Positions 1 through 7,314 of a stretch of DNA of 64,000 nt are shown here, in pieces. The translations under genes were made by a program, and so were the position numbers. The notes below the pieces were generated by a model. That model had not been told where the DNA came from and did not search any database. It saw only the letters and a list, made by a program, of their open reading frames with translations. How positions within the stretch are numbered: the stretch's first letter is position 1; each line of letters begins with the position of its first letter. The stretch is from Chersky-265 sp035275285 (lineage in GTDB: Bacteria; Fibrobacterota; Fibrobacteria; UBA11236), in NCBI GenBank assembly GCA_035275285.1, contig DATENA010000271.1, positions 62,001-126,000 of the forward strand, in the 5' to 3' direction.

Positions 1-849
1 ATCTCCGCCGATTCCCGCCAGGTCTACCGGGGCCTGGATCTGGGCACCGGCAAGGATTTGGGGGAATACCGGAAGCACGCCCCTCCGGTGCGGTATCATC
101 TGATCGATATCGTGGACCCGGAAGCGGGCTACAGCCTTTTCCAATACCAGCGGGATTGCTACCGGGTGATGGACCTGCGGGCGGGGGAGGGAGGCCCCGC
201 CTCCCGGGTCATGGTCCTGGCGGGCGGCACGGGCATGTACATCGAAGCGGTGCTGAGACGGTACCGCATCGCCAACGTGCCGGAGAATCCCGCCTTGCGG
301 GAAAGCCTGGCCGGCCGCTCCCGGGAGGAGCTGGAGGCCGAATTGAAACGCAAGGACGCGGCCCTGGCCGCGCGCTCGGACCTCAGCAGCGGCAAGCGCA
401 TCATCCGCGCCCTGGAGGTGTGGCAGGCGGGCCAGGCGCGCGCCGTGGAATACAGCCGGCCGCCGGAGCGGGACTTTTCCTTCACCGTGTTCGGCACCCG
501 CATGGACCGGGCCGCATTGCGGGCCCGCATCGATGCGCGCCTGGAGGCGCGGCTGGAGGCAGGGATGGTGGAAGAAGTGGCCGGCCTGCTCGCGCGGGGC
601 GTGAGCCGGGAACGCATGCAGGTCCTGGGGATGGAATACCGGGAAATCACCCGTTACCTGACCGGCGAATGCACCCGGGAGGAGATGGCCGCGACCCTGC
701 GCCATGAAATCCACATGCTGGCCAAGCGGCAGGAAACCTATTTCCGCGGGATGGAACGGCGCGGCGTTCCCATCACGTGGCTGGACCCGGAGCAAGGCGC
801 GGACGCCCTGCTGCGATCCTGGGACGAGCGGAAAGCGTCCCATGGATGA
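1..849 (+). CDS. miaA: tRNA dimethylallyltransferase MiaA (5' end missing)
   Basis: MiaA transfers a dimethylallyl group to N6 of A37 next to the anticodon in tRNAs reading UNN codons. The reading frame is open from the first base of the window and begins with the family signature ADSRQVYRGLDLGTGK, so only the N-terminal P-loop is cut off. The motif VLAGGTGMYIEAVL and the C-terminal EIHMLAKRQETYFR helix are also typical. The gene stops in TGA and overlaps the start of the following Nudix gene by 8 bases, so the two are probably translated together. The identification is firm; the true start lies outside the window. Confidence 0.95.
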   Translation: MSADSRQVYRGLDLGTGKDLGEYRKHAPPVRYHLIDIVDPEAGYSLFQYQRDCYRVMDLRAGEGGPASRVMVLAGGTGMYIEAVLRRYRIANVPENPALRESLAGRSREELEAELKRKDAALAARSDLSSGKRIIRALEVWQAGQARAVEYSRPPERDFSFTVFGTRMDRAALRARIDARLEARLEAGMVEEVAGLLARGVSRERMQVLGMEYREITRYLTGECTREEMAATLRHEIHMLAKRQETYFRGMERRGVPITWLDPEQGADALLRSWDERKASHG

Positions 850-1303
850 AGCCTCCGGCACGGTCCCGGTATCGGATCCCGGCGGCCCCCGGGAATTCGC
901 GGCCGCCCTCATCGTGGACCGGGCCGGCGCGTTGCTCCTGCTCCGGCGCTCCCCTTCGACCCTGAGGTGGCCCGGCAAATGGGGGATAGCGGGAGGCGGA
1001 GTGGAAGCGGGCGAGACGCCCGAGCAGGGGTTGCGCCGGGAACTCCTGGAAGAGCTGGGAGCGGATATCCGCTTGCGGATCCTGCGCGGTCCCGATACCT
1101 TGAAGGCCATCGGCGGATACGGAGGCTTCATCCATCTCTGGCATATGCTGTGGGAAGGGGGGGACATCCGCCTGAGCGCGGAACACACCGAATACGCCTG
1201 GGTGGACCGGGCGGCCTACGCCGGCCTGGACATCATGCCCGGCGTCGACGAGGATTTGACCCATTTCGGGATCTGGCCCGAGCGTGCGAAACGACCCGGT
1301 TGA
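842..1303 (+). CDS. Nudix hydrolase
   Basis: This is a 153-residue hydrolase of the Nudix superfamily, which cleaves nucleoside diphosphates linked to another moiety. The Nudix box GGGVEAGETPEQGLRRELLE followed by ELGA matches the Gx5Ex7REUxEExGU pattern, including the metal-binding glutamates. The chosen ATG overlaps the miaA stop; the frame is open further upstream but only inside miaA. The substrate cannot be told from sequence; MutT-like housekeeping of damaged nucleotides or ADP-ribose-type compounds are both possible. Its coupling to miaA gives no specific functional clue. Confidence 0.88.
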   Translation: MDEASGTVPVSDPGGPREFAAALIVDRAGALLLLRRSPSTLRWPGKWGIAGGGVEAGETPEQGLRRELLEELGADIRLRILRGPDTLKAIGGYGGFIHLWHMLWEGGDIRLSAEHTEYAWVDRAAYAGLDIMPGVDEDLTHFGIWPERAKRPG

Positions 1304-1341
1304 CCATGGTTGACTATATTTCCGCTACCGGAAGGAGCGCG

Positions 1342-2259
1342 ATGAAGATGAACAGCAGCAGGGCGGACCGGGCCGCATCGGCGGTCCGCAACGGCGCCCT
1401 GATCGTGGCCGCCCTGGGCCTTTTCCAATGCGAGCGCACGGCGGTTTTCAACCCCAAGCCGCCGGACAAGGCGCATTACCGGGTCCATCACCTGGGCACC
1501 TACTCCAGCAAGCTCGACGAGGAAAAGGAAATCGAAGGGACCATCTTCCAGACCACCCTTTCCTTCGATCTGGAAAGGCAGGGGACCGGTTGGACCCTGC
1601 GCCGCAAGCTGGATACCCTCATGGCCAGGGGCTACCACAAGTTCTCCATGCCCAATGAACTGGAGAAGAAGGTGGACCTGGTCCTCACCATGGATTCCAC
1701 CCTCATCCCCGTGCGCGTGGACGGCTACGACTCCCTCAAAGCCGTTCTGGGCCGCATCCAGCAGAAAGAGGAATACCGGGCCGCCCTGCTCAAGTCCAGC
1801 GATACCGCCTTCTACCGCGCCGAGTGGCGCGATTGGTGGCGCATGAACCGGTTCCTGCCCATAGGGCGGAAGATCGAAGCCTTCCAGCCGCTTCCCGTGG
1901 ACGCCCTCAACAAGACCCTGGAAACCCTGCAAACCGATTCCGCCCGCTTCGACGGCCCCCGGCCGCGGCTCAAGAAGAATTGCCTGGACTATACCCTTTA
2001 TTACCATCGCACGGACTCCCTGGCCTTGCTGATGGAGCAGTTCTATTTCTCCTCCATCCAGAACCGCAAGTACCGGAAATACTCCTGGGGCCCGTCCCTG
2101 ATCAAGGGGACGTTGCAATTTTCCGTGGAACGGGAAACCGGCCTGCCTTGCTTCGCCTCCAAGTCCGAGATCTCCGATCTGCTGCTGGGGATGAAGGACG
2201 AGAAGGCCACCATGCCCATCCACCTCTATCGGTATGAAGAAGACCTGTACGAGTACTAG
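1342..2259 (+). CDS. Hypothetical exported protein, possible lipoprotein
   Basis: I do not recognise the family. The 305-residue product starts with a basic segment and a hydrophobic stretch (GALIVAALGLFQC) that could be a signal peptide. The Cys might be lipidated, but Gln before it is not a standard lipobox. The rest is soluble, rich in charged residues and Tyr/Trp, with no visible catalytic motif. The ATG chosen has GAAGGAG just upstream; an ATG at 1306 would add 12 residues. The 3' end overlaps the next lipoprotein gene by 26 bases, suggesting the two envelope proteins are made together. Confidence 0.7.
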   Translation: MKMNSSRADRAASAVRNGALIVAALGLFQCERTAVFNPKPPDKAHYRVHHLGTYSSKLDEEKEIEGTIFQTTLSFDLERQGTGWTLRRKLDTLMARGYHKFSMPNELEKKVDLVLTMDSTLIPVRVDGYDSLKAVLGRIQQKEEYRAALLKSSDTAFYRAEWRDWWRMNRFLPIGRKIEAFQPLPVDALNKTLETLQTDSARFDGPRPRLKKNCLDYTLYYHRTDSLALLMEQFYFSSIQNRKYRKYSWGPSLIKGTLQFSVERETGLPCFASKSEISDLLLGMKDEKATMPIHLYRYEEDLYEY

Positions 2260-2659
2260 ACCGCTCTTCCGGCGCGGCGCGGTTCCGTTCCCGCTCGCCG
2301 CCCTTCTCCTGTTGTCCGCCTGCGCCTTCACCGAATACGGCAACCGCATCAACCAGGAGCAGTTGGACATCGCGCGGCTGGAGGACAAGCGCCATACCCT
2401 GGAAACCCAGTACATCATCGTGCTCAACAACCTGGAGCTGCATCCCGACGAGGAAAAGCTCGTCAAGGAGCGGGACGAGGTGCGCGGCAAGCTCATCGAC
2501 GTGGCCGGACTGATCGATCAGAAGCGGAAGATGCTGGATCAGTCCTACCGGGAATGGGAGCAGAAAATCGTCGAGGAGAAGATCCAGAAGCAGATGATCG
2601 ACAACGAGATCAGGGAAAACGACGGCAAGAACGAGGACGTCGAGTTCGAGAACAAATAG
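2234..2659 (+). CDS. Small coiled-coil lipoprotein
   Basis: The 141-residue product has a type II signal peptide ending in LLSAC, so the mature protein would be anchored to a membrane by its N-terminal Cys. The remainder is almost entirely charged and helical, with heptad-like spacing (roughly residues 40-130) suggesting a coiled coil. It resembles small envelope spacer or adaptor lipoproteins in general shape only; no family is recognised. It overlaps the preceding exported-protein gene, implying a shared transcript. Confidence 0.75.
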   Translation: MKKTCTSTRPLFRRGAVPFPLAALLLLSACAFTEYGNRINQEQLDIARLEDKRHTLETQYIIVLNNLELHPDEEKLVKERDEVRGKLIDVAGLIDQKRKMLDQSYREWEQKIVEEKIQKQMIDNEIRENDGKNEDVEFENK

Positions 2660-2671
2660 GGCCGCGCCGCT

Positions 2672-3490
2672 TCAGATCCCGTAGATTTTCAGGGTGTTCT
2701 TCCGGGCCGCCGCGAAAATCACCTCCGTGGTCACGCCCTTCAACTCCGCGATTTTGGCCGCGATCAAAGGGATATGCCCGGGATGCGCGGGTTGGCCGCG
2801 ATGGGGAACGGGCGCCAGGTAAGGCCCGTCGGTTTCCAGCAGCAGGCGATCCAGCGGCGTGGCCTTGGCCACCTGCTGCAATTCCAGCGCATTCTTGAAC
2901 GTCACGATCCCGGTGAAACCCAGGCACAGGTTGGGGAACCCTTCCAGCAAGCGTTCCGCCATGTCGGGCGAAGACGTGAAGCAATGCACGTGTATTTTCC
3001 ACTCCCGGGGCGCTTCCCGGCGCAGCACCTCCAGGGTGTCCGCCTCCGCCTCCCGGGTGTGGATGATGAGGGGCTTGCCGGCTTCCACCCCCAGGCGCAC
3101 CTGCCGGGCGAAGACTTCGCGTTGCACCTCGGGCGGGGACATGTTGTAATGGTAATCCAGGCCGATTTCCCCCCAGGCCACGGTTTTCGGATCCGCCATG
3201 GCCGCTTTCAGCCTGGCTTCCAATTCCGGTCCGTAGGCCTTGGCGTCATGGGGATGGATCCCGAAAGCGCCGTGGACCCCGTCTTCCCGCATCAAGGCCA
3301 GGGCCGGCCCGATGGAGTCCGGGTCGCAGGAAATGGTGATGCATCCGCCGAACCGGGCCGGTTCCGCGCCCGCGCCGCTTCCCCCGGCCGAGGGGCCGGA
3401 CAGGTAGGCCGATTTGAATTCCGGGAAGCCGGGGAGTTTCAGCCGCTCCAGGATCTGGTCGAGATGGCAGTGGGTGTCGATGAAATCCAT
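2672..3490 (-). CDS. tatD: TatD family metal-dependent hydrolase
   Basis: A 272-residue TIM-barrel amidohydrolase of the TatD/YcfH DNase family, cytoplasmic, with proposed 3'-5' nuclease roles. The N-terminal metal-binding motif DTHCHLD, the central GEIGLDYHY, PLIIHTREA and VHCFT segments and the C-terminal LLETDGPYLAP are all characteristic. Length matches the family (about 260 residues). No Shine-Dalgarno precedes the ATG; a TATATC hexamer ends 8 bases before it, so the mRNA may be leaderless. It is convergent with the lipoprotein gene and divergent from ridA. Confidence 0.93.
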   Translation of the reverse strand: MDFIDTHCHLDQILERLKLPGFPEFKSAYLSGPSAGGSGAGAEPARFGGCITISCDPDSIGPALALMREDGVHGAFGIHPHDAKAYGPELEARLKAAMADPKTVAWGEIGLDYHYNMSPPEVQREVFARQVRLGVEAGKPLIIHTREAEADTLEVLRREAPREWKIHVHCFTSSPDMAERLLEGFPNLCLGFTGIVTFKNALELQQVAKATPLDRLLLETDGPYLAPVPHRGQPAHPGHIPLIAAKIAELKGVTTEVIFAAARKNTLKIYGI

Positions 3491-3590
3491 CCGGGAAAGA
3501 TATATTTATCCGGAGCCGCCGCTTCGGCGCGCGGAACGCCTCCGGACGTCCAGGATCCGGAGGCCGCCCTTTTTCCGGAAGGATACGATC

Positions 3591-4067
3591 ATGGAAGGCA
3601 TCGAGAAACGCTTGGAGGCCTTGGGGTTCCGCCTGCCGCCCATTCCCAAGCCGCAAGGATCCTACGTGCCCGCCGTCCGGACGGGGAACCTGGTGTTCGT
3701 CTCCGGGCAGTTGCCCATGCGGGACGGGCAGTTGGTCCATAAAGGCAAGGTGGGAAAGGACCTGGACCTGGAAAAGGCCCAGGACGCGGCCCGCATCTGC
3801 TTCCTGAACATCCTGGCGGCCCTGGCATCCACGGGCGTGCATCCGGATCAGGTAACCCGGGTAATACGGCTGGGCGGCTTCGTGCAATGCGTGGACGGCT
3901 TCCCGGAGCAGCCCAAGGTGATCAACGGCGCCTCGGACCTTTGCCGCGCCGTGTTCGGGGAAGCGGGAGCGCATGCGCGCGCCGCCGTGGGCGTGAACGC
4001 CCTGCCCCTGGACGCCGCCGTGGAGATCGAGGCGCTGTTCGAAGTGGGCGGAGGCCCGTCCGCTTGA
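3591..4067 (+). CDS. RidA/YjgF/YER057c family protein
   Basis: A 158-residue protein of the Rid family, whose RidA members hydrolyse reactive enamine/imine intermediates from PLP enzymes. FVSGQLP, RICFLNILAAL and the C-terminal DAAVEIEALFEV match the longer YjgH/YER057c-type subgroup. The conserved RidA arginine (xxRxxV near the C-terminus) is not evident: the equivalent stretch reads ARAAVGVNALPLDAAVEIEA, so the exact reaction is uncertain. The ATG has GGAAGGA upstream; earlier in-frame codons lie in the divergent tatD region. The stop overlaps the following TTG start. Confidence 0.85.
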   Translation: MEGIEKRLEALGFRLPPIPKPQGSYVPAVRTGNLVFVSGQLPMRDGQLVHKGKVGKDLDLEKAQDAARICFLNILAALASTGVHPDQVTRVIRLGGFVQCVDGFPEQPKVINGASDLCRAVFGEAGAHARAAVGVNALPLDAAVEIEALFEVGGGPSA

Positions 4068-4684
4068 TCCTTTTGATCTTCCCCTTCCAGCTGGAGCTGG
4101 AGGCGTTCCTTTCGGGCATGGGCGGCCGCGCCGAAGACAAGGTGCGCGGCATCCGGGTGTTCAGCCTGGCCGCGGAACCGGAGTGGCGCCTGGCGGTGTG
4201 CGGCCAAGGCAAGGTGGAGGCGGCCCTGGCCTGCCAGATATTGTCCGACGCCCTGGAACCGCGCACCGTGATGCTGCTGGGCTCGGCCACCGCTTTGGAT
4301 CCGGAGCTCATCGTCGGGGACATCATCCTGGCGGATCCGGGCATCGAATGGGATTTCGACGCGGACAAACCCCCGGAGTTCCGGCAGCGGAGGGCCTTTC
4401 CGGAATCGCGCCGCGTCATCCCCGGTCCCATCCTGTCCGGGGACAAGGACGTTTTCGACGCCGCGGAAAAGGCGGCTTTGTTCGAACGGTTCGCGGCCAA
4501 GGCTTTGGCCTGGGAGGGGGCGGGCTTCCACCGCTTCCTGAGGCGCAGCGGGAAAACGGGCTGGGAAGTCCGGGTGATCACGGAAGAAGCGAAAGAGGGG
4601 AGGCCCACCCTGGCTTTGCTCAAAGAGCGCATGGCCACGGATTTCCCGTCCCTGCGGCCGGTGGTGCGGGCGGCCCTTTTCTAG
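4064..4684 (+). CDS. Nucleoside phosphorylase/nucleosidase family protein (possible futalosine hydrolase)
   Basis: A 206-residue member of the PNP_UDP_1/MTA-SAH nucleosidase fold. Visible landmarks are GQGKVEAALA, GSATALDPELIVGDIILAD and a late WEGAG segment, which corresponds to the catalytic MEGAA glutamate of MTA nucleosidases. The usual R-x-x-SD near the C-terminus is replaced by VRVITEEA, so substrate use may differ. Futalosine hydrolase (MqnB) is an attractive guess because ubiE, ubiX and ubiA-like genes lie elsewhere in the window, but sequence alone does not settle it. Start: TTG in a TTGA overlap with ridA, with GGAGG ten bases upstream. Confidence 0.7.
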   Translation: MILLIFPFQLELEAFLSGMGGRAEDKVRGIRVFSLAAEPEWRLAVCGQGKVEAALACQILSDALEPRTVMLLGSATALDPELIVGDIILADPGIEWDFDADKPPEFRQRRAFPESRRVIPGPILSGDKDVFDAAEKAALFERFAAKALAWEGAGFHRFLRRSGKTGWEVRVITEEAKEGRPTLALLKERMATDFPSLRPVVRAALF

Positions 4685-4697
4685 GGCCGGTCAGCCT

Positions 4698-5114
4698 TCA
4701 GCAGAATTGATCGAACGCTTCCGTCATCTCCGCGGCGATGTCCTGGGCGCTGCGTCCGGCGATATTGTGCCGCTCCAGCATGAACACCACCTCGCCGTCC
4801 TTCAGCAGCGCGATCTGCGGCGAAGAGGGCTGGTAGCCCACGAAATAGGAGCGGGCGCGGGCCGTGGCCTCCGCATCGTTGCCCGCGAAAACCGTGATGG
4901 CGTTGGCGGGGAGTTTCGCATGGCGCATGGCCAGGCTCACGGCGGGGCGGGCATTGGCCGCGGCGCAGCCGCATACGGAGTTCACCACCACCAAGGTGGT
5001 GCCCTTGGGTTCCTTCAGGAAGGCATCCACCTCGGGAGCGGTGCGGGTTTCCTTGATGCCGAGTTCGGTGAGTTCTTCGCGCATCGGAGTGACCATTTCT
5101 TCATCGTACATCAT
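4698..5114 (-). CDS. Bacilliredoxin family protein (BrxA/BrxB, YphP/YqiW)
   Basis: A 138-residue thioredoxin-fold protein with the CGC active site in NSVCGCAAANARPA, the signature of bacilliredoxins, which in Firmicutes remove bacillithiol from S-bacillithiolated proteins. SSPQIALLKDGEVVFMLERH is also typical of the family. Related proteins occur widely outside Firmicutes, where the thiol cofactor is often unknown. The start is the first ATG of an ATGATG pair, preceded by AAAGGA. It is convergent with the nucleosidase gene. Confidence 0.9.
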   Translation of the reverse strand: MMYDEEMVTPMREELTELGIKETRTAPEVDAFLKEPKGTTLVVVNSVCGCAAANARPAVSLAMRHAKLPANAITVFAGNDAEATARARSYFVGYQPSSPQIALLKDGEVVFMLERHNIAGRSAQDIAAEMTEAFDQFC

Positions 5115-5220
5115 GATTCCGTTTCCTTTGCTGGTCGTCTTCGGGGCCGCCCGGAACCTCGCTGATCCGCGGGAGGAAAGCCGGCCTTGGAACGATTGTA
5201 CCTGGGTTTAGCCGACAATA

Positions 5221-5249
5221 TAAAAAGTTTTCGGCCGCATTCACGGCCG
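5221..5249 (-). terminator. Putative intrinsic terminator after trmFO
   Basis: Just past the trmFO stop, the minus strand reads CGGCCG, a 6-base loop TGAATG, CGGCCG, then AAAACTTTTTA. A 6-bp GC stem followed by a T-rich run is consistent with Rho-independent termination, though the run is interrupted by AAAAC. Confidence 0.55.
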
Positions 5250-5267
5250 CGGGCGGAAAAGCCGGCT

Positions 5268-6596
5268 TCAGGCCGGGTACAGGGCCGCGGGAGCCCGCTC
5301 CGGAAAGGGCCGGAAGCCCTCCAGCGCCTTCAGGCAATTTTCGATTTGCGCGCCTTTCTTGTCCTTTTTGGAAGCCGTCTCCACCTTGGGCAGCAGCCCG
5401 AAATTGAAATTCATGGGCTGGAAATCCGGATTCGCATCGGTCAGATGGCGCGTCAGGGCGCCCAGGCAGGTGGCCTCCGGCCAGGCGAAGCCGTCGTCCC
5501 CGCGGAGATGGGCCAGGATCATGGAAGCGGCGTACATGCCCGTCCCGATGGCCTCGGTGTAGCCTTCCGCGCCGGTCAGTTGGCCGGCGCAGAATACGCG
5601 CGTGCCTTTGATGCGCAAGGACGGTTCCAGCACCTGGGGCGAGTTGAGGAAGGTGTTGCGGTGCATGGCCCCGAAACGGGCGAAGGCCGCATTCCGCAAG
5701 GCCGGCACCAGGGAGAAGATCTCCTTTTGCGTGCCCCATTTGAGCCGTGTCTGGAAGCCCACCAGGTTGTACAGGGTGCGTTGCCGGTTTTCGGCCCGCA
5801 ACTGGATCACGGCGAACGGCCTTTTGCCCGTGCGTGGATCGTGCAGCCCGATGGGCCGCATGGGTCCATAACGCAAGGTCTCCGGGCCCCTACGGGCCAT
5901 TTCTTCCACGGGCAGGCAGCCTTCGAAGAGTTGGCCCTTTTCGAACGGCTTGGGTTCCACCGTATCCGCGAGGCGCAAGGCCTCGATGAATGCGAAATAG
6001 GTGTCTTTGTCCAGCGGGCAGTTGATGAAGTCCGGCTCGGCGCCTTTGTCCCAGCGGTTCTTGGCGAAGGTCTGGTCCAGGTCCAGGCTGTCGAACTCCA
6101 CCACCGGAGCGATGGAGTCGAAGAAATACAGGCGTTCCGAACCGATCAGGGAGAACAGGGATCGGGTCAGCCGATCCGAGCTCAACGGGCCGGTGGCCAA
6201 CAGGGTGAGTTCCCCGGGATCGAGATCCCCGGCTTCTTCCCGGCGCAGCGCGATGCGCGGATGGGAGGCGATGGCCTTCTCCACCGCCGCGGAGAACAGA
6301 TCCCGGTCGATGGCCAGGCTCTCGCCCGCGGGCACGCGGGACTCCATGGCCAGGGCGATGAGGCGCGATCCCATCCGCCGCAACTCTTCCTTGAAGATGC
6401 CATGGGCGGAAGTCAGGGCCAGGCCCTTGAACGAGTTGGAGCAGACCAGTTCGGCGAGGTTCCCGGTCTTATGGGCGGGCGTGGTCACCTGCGGGCGCAT
6501 TTCCCACAATTCCACCTCGTGCCCCGCGTCCGCGAGCTGCAACGCGGCCTCGCATCCCGACAATCCGCCACCGATGACCTTGACCGTCGTTGCCAT
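5268..6596 (-). CDS. trmFO: Methylenetetrahydrofolate-tRNA-(uracil-5-)-methyltransferase TrmFO
   Basis: TrmFO makes 5-methyluridine at position 54 of the tRNA T-loop using methylenetetrahydrofolate and FAD. The N-terminal KVIGGGLSGCEAAL is the dinucleotide-binding Rossmann motif, NLAELVCSNSFKGL is a TrmFO hallmark, and the C-terminal GAEGYTEAIGTGMYA region carries the second FAD contact. At 442 residues it has the usual length. I start at the ATG of MATTVKV; an upstream in-frame TTG would add 12 residues, but these come from an intergenic repeat. The neighbouring DUF494/smg gene is a known companion of topA/trmFO regions. Confidence 0.96.
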   Translation of the reverse strand: MATTVKVIGGGLSGCEAALQLADAGHEVELWEMRPQVTTPAHKTGNLAELVCSNSFKGLALTSAHGIFKEELRRMGSRLIALAMESRVPAGESLAIDRDLFSAAVEKAIASHPRIALRREEAGDLDPGELTLLATGPLSSDRLTRSLFSLIGSERLYFFDSIAPVVEFDSLDLDQTFAKNRWDKGAEPDFINCPLDKDTYFAFIEALRLADTVEPKPFEKGQLFEGCLPVEEMARRGPETLRYGPMRPIGLHDPRTGKRPFAVIQLRAENRQRTLYNLVGFQTRLKWGTQKEIFSLVPALRNAAFARFGAMHRNTFLNSPQVLEPSLRIKGTRVFCAGQLTGAEGYTEAIGTGMYAASMILAHLRGDDGFAWPEATCLGALTRHLTDANPDFQPMNFNFGLLPKVETASKKDKKGAQIENCLKALEGFRPFPERAPAALYPA

Positions 6597-6603
6597 CAGG
6601 ATG

Positions 6604-6727
6604 GAGTGCAAAGTGCAAAAGTCAAAGTGCAAAATTCAAAATCAAGAAACGAAACAATACGCATGCACTCTCCCTGGGCGCTCCCCATTTTGCACTTTGA
6701 CTTTTGCACTTTGACTTTTGAATTTTT
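6604..6727. repeat. Family A inverted repeat, copy 1
   Basis: Left arm (about 6606-6643) is built of overlapping AAAGTGCAAAAGTC-type words, and right arm (about 6686-6727) is its approximate reverse complement, TTTTGCACTTTGACTTTT. The arms flank a GC-richer loop of about 40 bases. It sits immediately before the trmFO start codon. Copies 2 and 3 lie near 17.8 kb and 60.8 kb. Confidence 0.85.
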
Positions 6728-6744
6728 CGCAGGGGAACGGCCGG

Positions 6745-7302
6745 CTAGTGGCTTGATCCCAATCCCTGCATTTCCAGGTTTTCCGAGAAGGCCCGCAAGG
6801 CCATCTTCCCGATCTGGACCCGGGTGGCGGGAAGCGAGGTCAGGAAGGCGCAGTTCTCGATCAATTGCTCCAATTGGGGCGGACCGATCAGGCCCAGGCG
6901 GTAGAGCTCCAGCAGATAATCGTAGGCTTCCACGGAGATGAACTCGCGTTCCATGGGATGGAGCACGCGGATCTTCACGGGCGATTGCCGGCTTTGCTCC
7001 GCCTGGGATGCGGCCCAGGAAACCAGGGCATCCGCCGTGGTCTTGTGCAGTCCCAAACGGTCCAGGTCCGCCGCCAGGCTGTCCCATAGGGGCGAAGCGG
7101 CCACGGCCGGGGATTTCTCCGCGGCGGGCTTGCCGGCCCCGGCCTTCCCGGCGCCGGGTTTCCCGGCCGCGACCTTGCCGCGCGCGGGCTTGCCCCGGGG
7201 CGCGGGGGGGCCGGGAAAACGCTCCCCTTTCCGCTCCGCCTTCATGTGCAGCAGCAGCGCGTCGAAAATCTTCGACTGCAATTGCGGATTGATATCGATC
7301 AT
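6745..7302 (-). CDS. DUF494/Smg-like protein with Ala/Lys/Gly-rich insert
   Basis: The C-terminal half (about residues 70-180) resembles the DUF494 (Smg) family: a helical segment with R..h..E...IS.EAYDYL and LGLIGPPQLEQLIE. The N-terminal DINPQLQSKIFDALLLHM fits the family start. Between them lies an insert of roughly 40 residues of Pro, Gly, Ala and Lys (GKPGAGKAGAGK-type repeats) that family members usually lack. The function of Smg is not established. It lies between purH and trmFO on the same strand; the link to trmFO matches a common gene order. The assignment is moderate because DUF494 proteins are divergent. Confidence 0.65.
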   Translation of the reverse strand: MIDINPQLQSKIFDALLLHMKAERKGERFPGPPAPRGKPARGKVAAGKPGAGKAGAGKPAAEKSPAVAASPLWDSLAADLDRLGLHKTTADALVSWAASQAEQSRQSPVKIRVLHPMEREFISVEAYDYLLELYRLGLIGPPQLEQLIENCAFLTSLPATRVQIGKMALRAFSENLEMQGLGSSH

Positions 7303-7314
7303 GCCGGCATGCCC

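Noticed and set aside
6604..6727. Family A repeats as a CRISPR array
   Set aside because: The units overlap and are palindromically arranged in two arms, without regular spacers, and no cas genes are present.
5187..6941. Very long frames antisense to trmFO and, elsewhere, antisense to purH, GspE, GspD and the kinases
   Set aside because: In GC-rich DNA the opposite strand of a true gene often stays open; their compositions are Gly/His/Arg-rich and match no family.
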